Positions 52,442 to 60,297 of a stretch of DNA of 64,000 bases are shown piece after piece. Origin of the DNA: Legionella steelei (GTDB lineage: Bacteria > Pseudomonadota > Gammaproteobacteria > Legionellales > Legionellaceae); contig NZ_LNYY01000001.1 of the NCBI RefSeq assembly GCF_001468005.1, forward strand, positions 62,001 through 126,000, given 5' to 3'. The position numbers were made by a program, and so were the translations under genes. Under the pieces are notes generated by a model. The model saw nothing but the letters and a program-made list of their open reading frames with translations, ran no database searches and had not been told where the DNA came from. Each line of letters opens with the position of its first letter. Position 1 is the stretch's first letter.

Positions 52442-52786
52442 ATGAATATAAAAATAATTTTTAAACACACATTTTATTATTTAATTCCCTTAATCATTTT
52501 GTTGGCGTTTATTATTTCTTCTTATAATGCGCACTATGAGGATACATCTGAAGTTCCAGAGCTAATCTCGTTGAAGGAATTTAGCCTTATTGCCCAAGAG
52601 AAAGGAAATTTTCGGTTATCATTTTTAGATACGCTTTCTATTAACGTTTTTGATTTTATAGTACCAGCACGATTTATACCTAAAAAAGCCAGCTTGGAGC
52701 TATTAGATCAGAAAAGGCATGCTCTTGAATCCAATCAAGCTGGTGAGAGTGTTAATCAATGTGTACGGACTTTAAATATCACGTAA
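52442..52786 (+). CDS. Hypothetical membrane protein (114 aa)
   Basis: The protein has an N-terminal hydrophobic segment (YYLIPLIILLAFIISS) followed by a soluble part with FSLIAQEKGNFRLSFLDTLS. A 14-bp sequence, TTAAATGATGGTTC, at 52404-52417 upstream is shared with the spacer before the tra operon (22414-22427). No homologue is recognised. Confidence 0.5.
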   Translation: MNIKIIFKHTFYYLIPLIILLAFIISSYNAHYEDTSEVPELISLKEFSLIAQEKGNFRLSFLDTLSINVFDFIVPARFIPKKASLELLDQKRHALESNQAGESVNQCVRTLNIT

Positions 52787-52829
52787 TGTAAGTACAAACA
52801 GCCGTTAAGCTTAACACGAATACCGAAAA

Positions 52830-52991
52830 TTATGCTGAGCAATTACCGATTAGGGTTTTTAAGCTGTACCCGCATAAACATTCTATTTGATTGGTGCTGT
52901 TTAAATAGGTTTCAATTAAGTATTCAGATTGTTTGTTCGGATCTTCGTCATCTTCAAAAATGGCCTGAGTAATTTTTTCCATAATATTCAT
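52830..52991 (-). CDS. Small hypothetical protein (53 aa)
   Basis: The ORF on the minus strand begins MNIMEKITQAIFEDDEDPNK and ends CLCGYSLKTLIGNCSA. AAGGGG lies about 9 bases before the ATG. It is acidic and helical at first and ends with four Cys. It lies just downstream of the antirestriction gene on the same strand, after a hairpin, and may belong to the same unit. The family is unknown. Confidence 0.5.
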   Translation of the reverse strand: MNIMEKITQAIFEDDEDPNKQSEYLIETYLNSTNQIECLCGYSLKTLIGNCSA

Positions 52992-53010
52992 AGAACCGCC
53001 CCTTATGTAA

Positions 53011-53035
53011 AGGCCGTAATTTAAGTTTACGGCCT
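53011..53035 (-). terminator. Hairpin after the antirestriction gene
   Basis: AGGCCGTAA and TTACGGCCT form a 9-bp stem with a 7-base loop, just past the antirestriction stop at 53048. Reading minus, the stem is followed by TTTACAT; reading plus, by ATTTT. It is probably an intrinsic terminator or processing hairpin between the antirestriction gene and the 53-aa gene. Confidence 0.6.
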
Positions 53036-53047
53036 ATTTTAATCTGC

Positions 53048-53452
53048 TTAATCAATTGCGGCGTAAATGTCAGTAGCTTCTTTGTGGTATTCGATGTAAT
53101 CCCGCAACAAATAATATTGATGGATTGTTTTATCCGATTTAGTTTTCCAACACAGTTGATTAAGAACACATAGGGTTGTAATGATTCCAGCAGCATCTGC
53201 GCTCACTTCACCATCATAGCCGTTGCCTTCCACATATATGGGGAGTGGCTCGTCCATGTCAGGAGCTAAATAAAAACCACGATTGCTCAATTCGTAAAAA
53301 TGCCAATAGCCGCCTTCGTAAGAAGAGCACATCATTTTTAATGTATTGTAGACGGCTTGTTCGGCTCTTATCATCATGGTGCCGAAATGCTTAGGTAAAA
53401 AAGAAAGGCGTTGTTTGTCACTCACTAATTTTGAGGTAATGATTGTTGTCAT
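53048..53452 (-). CDS. ArdB/KlcA-family antirestriction protein
   Basis: The 134-aa protein has FLPKHFGTMMIRAEQAVYNT, then YEGGYWHFYELSNRGFYLAP and GNGYDGEVSADAAGIITTLC. These are the conserved blocks of the ArdB/KlcA family (FLPRxFG, GGYWxFYxLSNGGFYMAP, SADAAGIxxTL). They block type I restriction without binding DNA directly. A promoter with a shared operator lies upstream. Its place near oriT fits leading-region genes that protect incoming plasmid DNA. Confidence 0.93.
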   Translation of the reverse strand: MTTIITSKLVSDKQRLSFLPKHFGTMMIRAEQAVYNTLKMMCSSYEGGYWHFYELSNRGFYLAPDMDEPLPIYVEGNGYDGEVSADAAGIITTLCVLNQLCWKTKSDKTIHQYYLLRDYIEYHKEATDIYAAID

Positions 53453-53477
53453 TTTTGATCCTTAATGTTTTCTATTA

Positions 53478-53527
53478 TGTTCCTAAGTGAACAAATACAT
53501 TATGGCAAAAATCGGTAATTTTGTCAA
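53478..53527 (-). promoter_or_regulatory. Promoter and shared operator, copy 1 (antirestriction gene)
   Basis: On the minus strand TTGACA (53522-53527), a 17-bp spacer and CATAAT (53499-53504) form a good promoter. TGTTCACTTAGGAACA (53478-53493) follows directly, on the expected start of transcription. The identical 16-mer is at 58241-58256 and 59304-59319. Confidence 0.75.
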
Positions 53528-53572
53528 CAAAAAACATCTTATAAATTGACGTTTTGTTATTGCATGAGAATG

Positions 53573-54196
53573 CTATTTCATTCCAAGATGTAATTTATTA
53601 GCTTCATCGGCATTGATTTGTTGCATTCTTGTTTTAAATTCGGACGCGCTAAGCCTTTGACCTTGATCTAGCTCAAACCTGCTTATAGATGCAACAGAGT
53701 GAGGAGTGCTTTCTTTTTCCCAAGTGACTCGCACAAGGTATTCATCCTGTATTTTTATATAGATAATATGCGCATAGAAGTTATTGCCTTTAAAAAATCT
53801 CTCATGTTCAATCCAATCTTGAGAGTTTTTGTCAATTGGCCAGCAAAGTGTGTGTATTTGATAGTTTTTATAACGATTTTTTCCTTTGAATAGGTCATTT
53901 AAAAAATTTTTAAGCCCCTGGCTTCTAAAATAAGTATACCTCTCATCACCATAATGTTTAAAAAATAGCTCGGAAAATCGCTCTATGGGGCTTTTTTCGA
54001 TAACAAAAAAATATGGCCAAAGGAGAGGTTTAAGAATCAAATAGCGTTTAACATCAGGCCTTTTTAGCAGCAAATCATTATTGTAATATATTTTTAAGCG
54101 TTTAAACTTGAGAAAGCTGTGGATGGAATAACTTAGAGTAATTAATCCATCTACTATATATAGTGTTATCAAAAACTCTTTTACACATACATCCAT
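53573..54196 (-). CDS. Hypothetical protein with N-terminal membrane segment
   Basis: The 207-aa protein starts with a hydrophobic stretch (FLITLYIVDGLITLSYSIHS) and a second one (ILKPLLWPYFFVIE) near 55. The remainder is soluble, with DEYLVRVTWEKESTPHSVAS. It has no recognised family. It lies between the antirestriction promoter and the Abi gene and is divergent from the latter. Confidence 0.55.
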   Translation of the reverse strand: MDVCVKEFLITLYIVDGLITLSYSIHSFLKFKRLKIYYNNDLLLKRPDVKRYLILKPLLWPYFFVIEKSPIERFSELFFKHYGDERYTYFRSQGLKNFLNDLFKGKNRYKNYQIHTLCWPIDKNSQDWIEHERFFKGNNFYAHIIYIKIQDEYLVRVTWEKESTPHSVASISRFELDQGQRLSASEFKTRMQQINADEANKLHLGMK

Positions 54197-54352
54197 TGCT
54201 TATCACCATAATTTCTAAATCAAAATATAATCTTTAAATGAGGATTTTTAACGATCGGCTAATTATAACATTCTTATGGGTAATTGGCGTGTACTGTGAT
54301 TCAGTTACGTTGCACATTCTGTTAAAATTAAATTAATGACAATCAACCGTAT

Positions 54353-54437
54353 TTGATTTTGAGCGCAATCTGGTTATAATACAACTAACCATACCCGCCA
54401 CGCCTCTTAACAATGCGGACCAGGGCGGGTTATTTAT
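54353..54437 (+). ncRNA. Structured RNA upstream of the Abi_2 gene
   Basis: TTGATT (54353-54358), a 16-bp spacer and TATAAT (54375-54380) form a strong promoter, so transcription should start near 54387. The RNA contains ACCCGCC (54393-54399) and GGCGGGT (54424-54430), forming a 7-bp stem, with a smaller CGC/GCG helix inside, followed by an AU-rich tail. Abi_2/AbiF genes have been reported with a conserved upstream ncRNA, which this resembles in place and form. The hairpin could also be a leader terminator controlling the toxin-like gene. Confidence 0.5.
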
Positions 54438-54440
54438 TTT

Positions 54441-55340
54441 ATGCATTCAAAAATGGTTTTTAATAAACCACCTCTTTCCATACCAGAACAAATACATCAC
54501 TTACGGCAAAAAGGGTTGTTGCTGGATAATGAACAAGAAGCTAGTCAGTATTTGACGACCATTGGTTACTATCGTTTGATGATTTATTTTAAGCCTTTTC
54601 TCATTAGCTCTGCGACAAGCTCTCACCAATTTAAACCCAACACACGATTTTCGGATCTTTTAAATTTGTATGCATTTGATAGGGAGCTGCGCTTATTAGT
54701 TATCGATGCCCTAGAGCGAATAGAAGTTTCTTTTCGTACCGCTATATCAAATGCAATGAGTTTGAAATATGGTGCACATTGGTATCTAAACATGAGTTTA
54801 TTTTCTTCGGCGGAGCAACATCAAATGTTTTTGGAGGAGATTAAATCGCACCTGAAACGTTCACACGAAGACTTTATTAAAACGTATTATGCTAAATATC
54901 ATCATCCAGAACACCCGCCAAGCTGGATGGTCATGGAATGCATTTCTTTTGGTACAGTGTCCAAGCTCTATGCCAATATTAAAGATCGTACTGTAAGAAA
55001 AGAAATTGGTGATATTCTTGGGCAATATAGTGAGATCATCAAATCGTGGATGCGCTCACTGACTTATACCAGAAATTTATGTGCTCACCATTCTCGCTTA
55101 TGGAATCGGTTTTTCGTCAATAAACCCAAGGTTTCAGAAATAACAATATCTTTTGAACATAACGAGAGCCCTTTCTATCTACAGGCTTATATTATTCATG
55201 AATTATTAAAAAACAGCTCGCTAGGCAATCATTGGCGCAAACAATTGTTTCATCTTATGCAAAATCATCCTTCTATACCCTTTTCAAAAATGGGATTTTC
55301 TGAGCATTGGGAACAAGATGGCTTATGGTTGTTGGAATAA
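54441..55340 (+). CDS. Abi_2 (AbiD/AbiF) abortive-infection HEPN protein
   Basis: The 299-aa protein has KPPLSIPEQIHHLRQKGL at its start, LYAFDRELRLLVIDALERIE and TAISNAMSLKYG in the middle, and the HEPN RNase motif RNLCAHHSRLWN (R211, H216). This is the Abi_2 family, RNases that kill or arrest phage-infected cells. ATG 54441 has no clear Shine-Dalgarno; ATG 54453 is an alternative start that still leaves the conserved N-terminus. A structured RNA precedes it. Defence cargo in the leading region. Confidence 0.9.
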   Translation: MHSKMVFNKPPLSIPEQIHHLRQKGLLLDNEQEASQYLTTIGYYRLMIYFKPFLISSATSSHQFKPNTRFSDLLNLYAFDRELRLLVIDALERIEVSFRTAISNAMSLKYGAHWYLNMSLFSSAEQHQMFLEEIKSHLKRSHEDFIKTYYAKYHHPEHPPSWMVMECISFGTVSKLYANIKDRTVRKEIGDILGQYSEIIKSWMRSLTYTRNLCAHHSRLWNRFFVNKPKVSEITISFEHNESPFYLQAYIIHELLKNSSLGNHWRKQLFHLMQNHPSIPFSKMGFSEHWEQDGLWLLE

Positions 55341-55377
55341 ATTCGATAACGCTTGATGGAAACACCTAATACCTTTT

Positions 55378-55410
55378 GTTATTGGGGTTATAGAGCATAA
55401 CCCCAATAAC
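55378..55410. terminator. Strong 14-bp hairpin between convergent genes
   Basis: GTTATTGGGGTTAT and its exact complement ATAACCCCAATAAC form a 14-bp stem with a 5-base loop. It lies between the stops of the Abi gene (plus) and the SPFH gene (minus). A T-rich stretch follows on the plus side. It is probably a shared terminator. Confidence 0.7.
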
Positions 55411-55417
55411 TCCGTTA

Positions 55418-56320
55418 TTAATTTTTTATGTCTGCGCTAGCTACATTGCCAGTTATAATACTTTGCTGCAATTGCGATGCGATATCATTCGGTAACTGTG
55501 GCAATAAGATCGTACTGGATTTGTTATGTGATCCTATTTCTTTTAATGTATCAAAATATTGAGTAATCAATACCAAGTTCATTATATCTGCAGACGATAC
55601 CCCGGGTACGGATTTTTGGAAATCCTCTACAGAATGGCTTAGCCCATCAATAATTGCTTTTCGTTGATTGGCTGTTCCTTCACCTTGTAATCGCTTGCTT
55701 TCTGCTTCTGCCTCTGCCTTTTTGACCATCAATATTTTTTCTGCTTCCCCCTTGGCTTGAGCGGCAACTTGCAATCGTTGTTGTTCGTTAATTTCATTCA
55801 TTGCATTTTTTACTTTGGCTTCTAACTCTATGTTCGTTACTAATGCTTTGACAATTTCAAATCCAAAGTCTTTCATGGTGTCGGTTAAGTGGCTTTTAAC
55901 GGCATTAGCAATGCTGTCTTTTTTTTCAAAAATATCATCCAAGATCATTGTTGGCGTTTCAGAGCGGACTAGATCAAGGACATAGGCCGTAATTTGTTGC
56001 GTAGGATCTTCCAATTTATAGTAAGCATCATAAACTCCGCCATCTTTGATGCGATATTGCACGGAAACTTGAATCTGGACAATCACATTATCTTTTGTCT
56101 TGGTTTCGACTTTGACATCTAATTGTTGAATTCGTAATGATAACTTACCGGCAATCCAATCAATAAAGGGTATTTTAAAATTAAGCCCCGCATGTGCAAT
56201 AGAGTGATATTTTCCTAAGCGCTCAATGAGTGCAACCTCCTGTTGTTTGACAATAAACAGACCTGTTAAAATAAAGATTAACAAGAGAACAACAATGCCA
56301 ATTAATAGTTCGATCATCAT
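55418..56320 (-). CDS. SPFH/band 7 stomatin-like membrane protein
   Basis: The 300-aa protein has an N-terminal membrane helix (IELLIGIVVLLLIFILTGLF) and the SPFH core: VKQQEVALIERLGKYHSIAH, LNFKIPFIDWI, RIQQLDVKVETKTKDNV and VRSETPTMILDDIFEKK. A coiled-coil follows (about 185-235), with a C-terminal tail. It organises lipid microdomains and scaffolds membrane protein complexes. It is unusual as plasmid cargo. It belongs to a minus-strand group with the next two genes. Confidence 0.9.
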   Translation of the reverse strand: MMIELLIGIVVLLLIFILTGLFIVKQQEVALIERLGKYHSIAHAGLNFKIPFIDWIAGKLSLRIQQLDVKVETKTKDNVIVQIQVSVQYRIKDGGVYDAYYKLEDPTQQITAYVLDLVRSETPTMILDDIFEKKDSIANAVKSHLTDTMKDFGFEIVKALVTNIELEAKVKNAMNEINEQQRLQVAAQAKGEAEKILMVKKAEAEAESKRLQGEGTANQRKAIIDGLSHSVEDFQKSVPGVSSADIMNLVLITQYFDTLKEIGSHNKSSTILLPQLPNDIASQLQQSIITGNVASADIKN

Positions 56321-56352
56321 TTATATAACTCCTTATAGTTATAATTTATTGT

Positions 56353-57210
56353 TTAATTTTGTTTTATAAAAAAGAAATTCAGTAGTAATAATATGAATAA
56401 AAACGGCCATACATATAAGAAGTAGCTGTCCAATTTTTCTTGCATGGATTCAAAAAGGTCTTTTCTTGCTGCATTTGGAACGTAGTAGGAGTGAGATAAT
56501 TCTAATACAAGCTTTTTATCCTTTTTGTCTCTCAACGTTACTTTAATGGCGTTATTCCCCCATGTTTCTGAATAGGTAAATTGATAGAAATGTGCGTTAT
56601 TGGGTTTCATTTCATTAATATTCACCACATCAAAATCACTTATTGGTTTTGGGCTTTCATCTGAAAATCTGAGCTCATAAAGAAGCTGTTTGCGTTTTAC
56701 TTGAATATCCGGTTTTTGGTTAGGGTTATACGATTTTTCAATTTTTGATTCAATTACTCTTTCTTTGAGTGGAACCAATTGAAGGGTGAACGCGCTAATG
56801 TATCTTTTTTCAGCTAACGCAATTAACCTGTTTTTTATCTGTTGATTTCTGCGCTCTAATGTTAATTGCTTATCCTGAAGCAAGCCACCTTGAGCTAATA
56901 ATTGATTATTGCGCTCGTATTCACTATATAGCTCACCATCAGGTGATTCAAAATCCTGCTCATTGTAAGAGACAGGATGTCCCTTTTGCGAGAATAAAAC
57001 AGAGCCTGCAGCTAACCCAGTTAAAAATTTAGAGTGTTTTACCGTAGGCGATATTCGCCGTGATTTCGTCTTTCCATGGGTATGAGCTATTCTAAATGAT
57101 TTAGAATGCCCTGAATGAGCAGGAAAGGATAAAAAAGCCCCCATGAATAGGGTAAGGGCAAAAAGCCTATTTATAGTAATTAAATAGTTATGACTTCTTA
57201 AATAACTCAT
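56353..57210 (-). CDS. Secreted/membrane protein of unknown function
   Basis: Start at ATG 57210 (AAAGGA 7 bases upstream) gives 285 aa with a signal-like segment (LFALTLFMGAFLSFPAHSG). A C-terminal hydrophobic segment (YFLYVWPFLFILLLLNFFFI) is present, so the protein is tail-anchored as well. The middle has TLERRNQQIKNRLIALAEKR, a coiled segment, then a strand-rich part ending VTLRDKKDKKLVLELSHSYY. Earlier ATGs would lose the signal. It is next to the SPFH gene, so a membrane complex partner is possible. The family is unknown. Confidence 0.6.
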   Translation of the reverse strand: MSYLRSHNYLITINRLFALTLFMGAFLSFPAHSGHSKSFRIAHTHGKTKSRRISPTVKHSKFLTGLAAGSVLFSQKGHPVSYNEQDFESPDGELYSEYERNNQLLAQGGLLQDKQLTLERRNQQIKNRLIALAEKRYISAFTLQLVPLKERVIESKIEKSYNPNQKPDIQVKRKQLLYELRFSDESPKPISDFDVVNINEMKPNNAHFYQFTYSETWGNNAIKVTLRDKKDKKLVLELSHSYYVPNAARKDLFESMQEKLDSYFLYVWPFLFILLLLNFFFIKQN

Positions 57211-57361
57211 GTGCGATTCCTTTAGGTAATTTATCATCAAACCATTTCCAGAGTTCGAATTTGTTCGTTCCTTTTTCAAAATGAAGAAAATCCTCTTCAA
57301 TTTCATCCTCATCGTTTATTGGTACATCCCCTAACTGGTGCCATAAATTTAAATAATCCAT
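57188..57361 (-). CDS. Small acidic protein overlapping the secreted protein gene
   Basis: A 57-codon ORF (MDYLNLWHQLGDVPINDEDE) has TAGGAGGG 6 bases before its ATG, the best ribosome site in this stretch. It overlaps the following gene by 23 bp in another frame. It is acidic and aromatic (WKWFDDKLPKGI). The ending KGIAHELFKKS is typical of small proteins whose start helps regulate the downstream gene. Family unknown. Confidence 0.6.
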   Translation of the reverse strand: MDYLNLWHQLGDVPINDEDEIEEDFLHFEKGTNKFELWKWFDDKLPKGIAHELFKKS

Positions 57362-57384
57362 TGTATTCCCTCCTAATAGGTGAA

Positions 57385-57407
57385 TAGGCTAGAAAAAATC
57401 TAGCCTA
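57385..57407 (-). terminator. Hairpin downstream of the 139-aa gene
   Basis: TAGGCTAGA and TCTAGCCTA form a perfect 9-bp stem around AAAAA (TTTTT on the minus strand). It lies 11 bp past the stop of the gene ending at 57418 and before the 57-aa gene. It is probably an intrinsic terminator; there is no long T-tract outside the stem. Confidence 0.6.
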
Positions 57408-57417
57408 CTTAATTGGA

Positions 57418-57837
57418 TTACTCTTCTTCCTCGGTATAGTGCAACCCATCAATAAAGGCTTGAGCTACAGAGACGGCCTCTGACTCGGTTTTTAAACCAC
57501 AAAATCCTTGGACGGTATGGCCATCATAATCATCGATGCGAATATCAGCTGTATAGCGTTCGTCGGACTCTTGATAACTAATTTCTATTTCGTGTCCTTT
57601 GTAGTGAAATTCTTTAATAACTCTAATCGGCTTTAAGAATAAATCGTCTGAAACAATTTCTATTACATCCCAATTAATACCTATGGTGGCATCATGATTT
57701 TTTTTAATGTGTTGTAATACGATACTTGCTTGCTCTTTGCTGAGCAGTGGCCTCACATCCAATACATCCTCTATAGACCAAACGATGCTAATTTCTTGTA
57801 TTAAATTATTTGTTACAGCTGTTAGTACATTACTCAT
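57418..57837 (-). CDS. Hypothetical plasmid protein (139 aa)
   Basis: The ATG at 57837 has GGAG 6 bases upstream and is preferred over ATG 57849. The protein is acidic with DIEVLDVRPLLSKEQA-like text (actual SIEDVLDVRPLLSKEQASIV) and a C-terminal strand-rich part, FHYKGHEIEISYQESDERYT. The family is not recognised, although similar small proteins occur on plasmid leading regions. It lies in the minus-strand set below the promoter at 58241-58290. Confidence 0.6.
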   Translation of the reverse strand: MSNVLTAVTNNLIQEISIVWSIEDVLDVRPLLSKEQASIVLQHIKKNHDATIGINWDVIEIVSDDLFLKPIRVIKEFHYKGHEIEISYQESDERYTADIRIDDYDGHTVQGFCGLKTESEAVSVAQAFIDGLHYTEEEE

Positions 57838-57906
57838 CAAAATCTCCAATTTGTTATTAAACAGTTAATTAGTGGTAACTCCCTAGTCATGCAGGGAGCG
57901 TAAATA

Positions 57907-58215
57907 TTAATGATAAGAGGAATAATAAAGAGGAGTGCCATCCCAAAGACTTGCATGAGAGAAGGAATTCATGCGTACTCTGCCTTGCTCGTTTGCTCTT
58001 TTTCTAAATGGTTCATCAATAAAACAATTAGGTTTGGCTTTTGTTTTTCCGCAAAAAGCATCGTTTCGTTCAGTGATTTTTTCTTGTGCAATTTCTCTGA
58101 GTACCACAGTGGAAGTTCCAATTAGATCAATGACCTGATAAAAATCAATGTTAGTTTGCTCGTAACCCCAAGAAGCATAGAGGATGGAACCGATTTGAAG
58201 AGGGTGTTTAATCAT
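57907..58215 (-). CDS. Hypothetical leading-region protein (102 aa)
   Basis: The 102-aa protein begins MIKHPLQIGSILYASWGYEQ followed by TNIDFYQVIDLIG, then repeats of charged and aromatic residues (FRKRANEQGRVRMNSFSHAS). The ASWGYEQTNxDFYQV block is common in plasmid and phage hypothetical proteins, as I recall. A 6-bp stem (CTCCCT/AGGGAG at 57879-57898) follows its stop. The shared operator promoter lies directly upstream. Confidence 0.6.
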   Translation of the reverse strand: MIKHPLQIGSILYASWGYEQTNIDFYQVIDLIGTSTVVLREIAQEKITERNDAFCGKTKAKPNCFIDEPFRKRANEQGRVRMNSFSHASLWDGTPLYYSSYH

Positions 58216-58240
58216 GATTTATTCCTTATTCTATCTATTA

Positions 58241-58290
58241 TGTTCCTAAGTGAACAACTACAGTATGACAAAATCTATATAAAAAGTCAA
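58241..58290 (-). promoter_or_regulatory. Promoter and shared operator, copy 2
   Basis: On the minus strand TTGACT (58285-58290), a 17-bp spacer and CATACT (58262-58267) precede TGTTCACTTAGGAACA (58241-58256). It would serve the 102-aa gene at 58215. The operator is identical to copies 1 and 3. Confidence 0.75.
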
Positions 58291-58385
58291 TAAAAGAGAT
58301 CTTTTTTATATATTTTTTTAAATAAATTCTTTGCCATCTAGGTGAGACAGCAAAGAGGGTATTATCTACAGAATGGCGTACTATT

Positions 58386-58736
58386 TCACTGCTCTCTTGG
58401 TAACATAATGACAACTTTTGGATTGCTATCGCCATCACGTAATATCTTGGCTTTTAATAAGGCAAATGTTGTTTTTAGTGCGATGCCATAACCAGGCATA
58501 GGAAATAACCTAAAATGAATAACGGATCTTTTAGGTGATTTATGAATGGAATGAGCCAACATTAAAAGAATGTTTTTTAATTTAGAGTATAGATCATCGC
58601 TATTTCCAATATACTTATTCCAAACGGCTTGCGTGATTGCAACAGGAACAGCATAACCAAGGAGCTTCGCTTGTTCGGAAATGTTAATTAATGGGGTTGT
58701 TACGTGTTGTTTATTTTCGTTTGAGTGAATAATCAT
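58386..58736 (-). CDS. DUF6573-like plasmid protein
   Basis: Start at ATG 58736 (GGAG 8 bases upstream) gives 116 aa. The block ISEQAKLLGYAVPVAITQAV and WNKYIG followed by a helical segment (LKNILLMLAHSIHKSPKRSV) matches small plasmid proteins annotated DUF6573, as I recall. The function of this family is unknown. It is 57 bp after the DnaJ-like gene on the same strand, in the third promoter's unit. Confidence 0.7.
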   Translation of the reverse strand: MIIHSNENKQHVTTPLINISEQAKLLGYAVPVAITQAVWNKYIGNSDDLYSKLKNILLMLAHSIHKSPKRSVIHFRLFPMPGYGIALKTTFALLKAKILRDGDSNPKVVIMLPREQ

Positions 58737-58793
58737 TGTTGTGTCTCCATCTAATGGCTTTGTCGAAGGAAAGCCCACTTAAGGGCTTTCTAT

Positions 58794-59279
58794 TTATGCA
58801 AGGCGTGCTTGTTCTTTTTGTGAAACGTGCACACTGCCATATTTTTCTCTAATCGCATTCATTGAATATTTGCCAAAAGAGCGGGAGCGCATGGCATCTG
58901 CAGGTCTAAAGTACCAGCATTCTTTCTGGGGTGCCCATTTAAATCCTGCTGCCTTTAAAGTGTCTTTGTGAGGTTTTGTATTCCCTGAAACCCAAACCCA
59001 TGCACCACAAACTTCAATGATTAAGCCTAAAGTGCAAATTTGATTTAACGCATTGGCTACTTCATCACCGTACAAAGCCGCATCGCTGGTGACGTGAGCA
59101 GCGCCATCAAAGTTTTTTAATACCTCAAAGGCCACATTTATCATCTTCATGATTTCAAGACCGGCTGGGTTTCTATCGGGGTGGAATTTGGAGCAGGCTT
59201 TTTTATATGCCTTTTTAATATCGTCTTGAGATACTTGGCCAGAAAGACCTAATACTTTTAATGCATCGTATTGATTCAT
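58794..59279 (-). CDS. DnaJ-domain protein
   Basis: The 161-aa protein starts with a J-domain: MNQYDALKVLGLSGQVSQDD and IKKAYKKACSKFHPDRNPAG, where HPD (residues 33-35) contacts Hsp70. The C-terminal part (about 65-161) has LGLIIEVCGAWVWVSGNTKP and FKWAPQKECWYFRPAD, a strand-rich domain common in plasmid DnaJ-like proteins. It could stimulate host DnaK for replication or repression. Shared operator copy 3 lies directly upstream. Confidence 0.87.
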   Translation of the reverse strand: MNQYDALKVLGLSGQVSQDDIKKAYKKACSKFHPDRNPAGLEIMKMINVAFEVLKNFDGAAHVTSDAALYGDEVANALNQICTLGLIIEVCGAWVWVSGNTKPHKDTLKAAGFKWAPQKECWYFRPADAMRSRSFGKYSMNAIREKYGSVHVSQKEQARLA

Positions 59280-59303
59280 GGTGATTCCTTATTTTTTCTT
59301 TTA

Positions 59304-59353
59304 TGTTCCTAAGTGAACATCTATAGTATGGCATATCACAACAAAACAGACAA
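59304..59353 (-). promoter_or_regulatory. Promoter and shared operator, copy 3 (DnaJ-like gene)
   Basis: On the minus strand TTGTCT (59348-59353), a 17-bp spacer and CATACT (59325-59330) precede TGTTCACTTAGGAACA (59304-59319). The -10 and operator positions match copies 1 and 2, so all three promoters have the same architecture. Confidence 0.75.
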
Positions 59354-59466
59354 TATAAAAGATGTTTTTAATTTATCTTTTTTATGGATTTTATTTATTG
59401 ACAAATTTGGTTCTTGTTAATAAACTAATTAGTGTCATTAGGACAATCAAAGAAAACGAGGTAATT

Positions 59467-60297
59467 ATGATTCATCTAAATCAAACCAATGCACCACTTG
59501 AGCTGGCCTTTTCTTTAAACGATTTATTGAGAGCGTTAATGCTTACATCTTCATCTACCAGAAATCAGAATATTTCTTATTCCTACTGGAATAGGTTGTC
59601 TATTAAAGAAGCCATAGGCGCTTATCTGGAATTAAATACTCTTGTTCATTACCCCCAACTATGCAATGCACTAAGGCGGTTAGAGAGCTTAGATTATCAG
59701 GTAGAACTTTCTCTGGAGGATATTCCTGAGATGAATCAACAGGGTGTTGAGGCGATGATCTATTCTTTAGAGACAATAAAAAATAAATTATTGGATGCAC
59801 GAACTCAAAAAGCCGCCCTTGATGCTCAATTTAATAACCTTGTTTACCTATACGGACAAAATGCAACAGTGCCTGTATTGCGTGCTTTTAAACCTTATTA
59901 TTCTTTGCGAAGAGCAACTTACTATAGTCAGTACACTACGCGTGCCAGAAAAATAAATATTTCCGGTGTTCCTTATTTCATGCATTATCATGGCTATCGA
60001 TTACAAAAACTAAAAAACCTTTATGAATTAAATGAACACCATTTATTAGGTCGGTATTTTGATGCAACAAAACAGGATACAACAGCAATAACCCCAGTAA
60101 TGAGAACCTATTTATTGGGAGGATTCATCAATACGTCCTTGTTTGCATTTCGTTCTAAATACGATTACAAACAATCTGGTAAAAAATACTACATCGATTT
60201 GGCAACAAACAAAACGTACACGCGATTAAACGATGCAAAAGACTGTGCATTGCAATACTGTAACAATCCATCACTTATTTTATTAGAGGCTTCTTAA
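59467..60297 (+). CDS. Unknown protein (276 aa)
   Basis: ATG 59467 with GAGG 5 bases upstream is preferred to a far upstream start at 59362 that adds a hydrophobic stretch. The protein begins MIHLNQTNAPLELAFSLNDL and has helical and aromatic parts (TYYSQYTTRARKINISGVPY, YKQSGKKYYIDLATNKTYTR). No motif is recognised. It overlaps the next gene by one base (TAATG). It is divergent from the DnaJ-like gene. Confidence 0.6.
   Translation: MIHLNQTNAPLELAFSLNDLLRALMLTSSSTRNQNISYSYWNRLSIKEAIGAYLELNTLVHYPQLCNALRRLESLDYQVELSLEDIPEMNQQGVEAMIYSLETIKNKLLDARTQKAALDAQFNNLVYLYGQNATVPVLRAFKPYYSLRRATYYSQYTTRARKINISGVPYFMHYHGYRLQKLKNLYELNEHHLLGRYFDATKQDTTAITPVMRTYLLGGFINTSLFAFRSKYDYKQSGKKYYIDLATNKTYTRLNDAKDCALQYCNNPSLILLEAS

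Noticed and set aside
53478-53493. LexA-type SOS box for TGTTCACTTAGGAACA
   Set aside because: It does not fit the CTGT-N8-ACAG pattern, so it is treated as a plasmid-specific operator.
58238-58438. 66-codon minus-strand ORF
   Set aside because: It covers promoter copy 2 and the end of the DUF6573-like gene, with no ribosome site.
58820-58836. parS-like TGAAACGTGCAC within the DnaJ-like gene
   Set aside because: It is only a partial half-site match, lies inside a coding region and occurs once.
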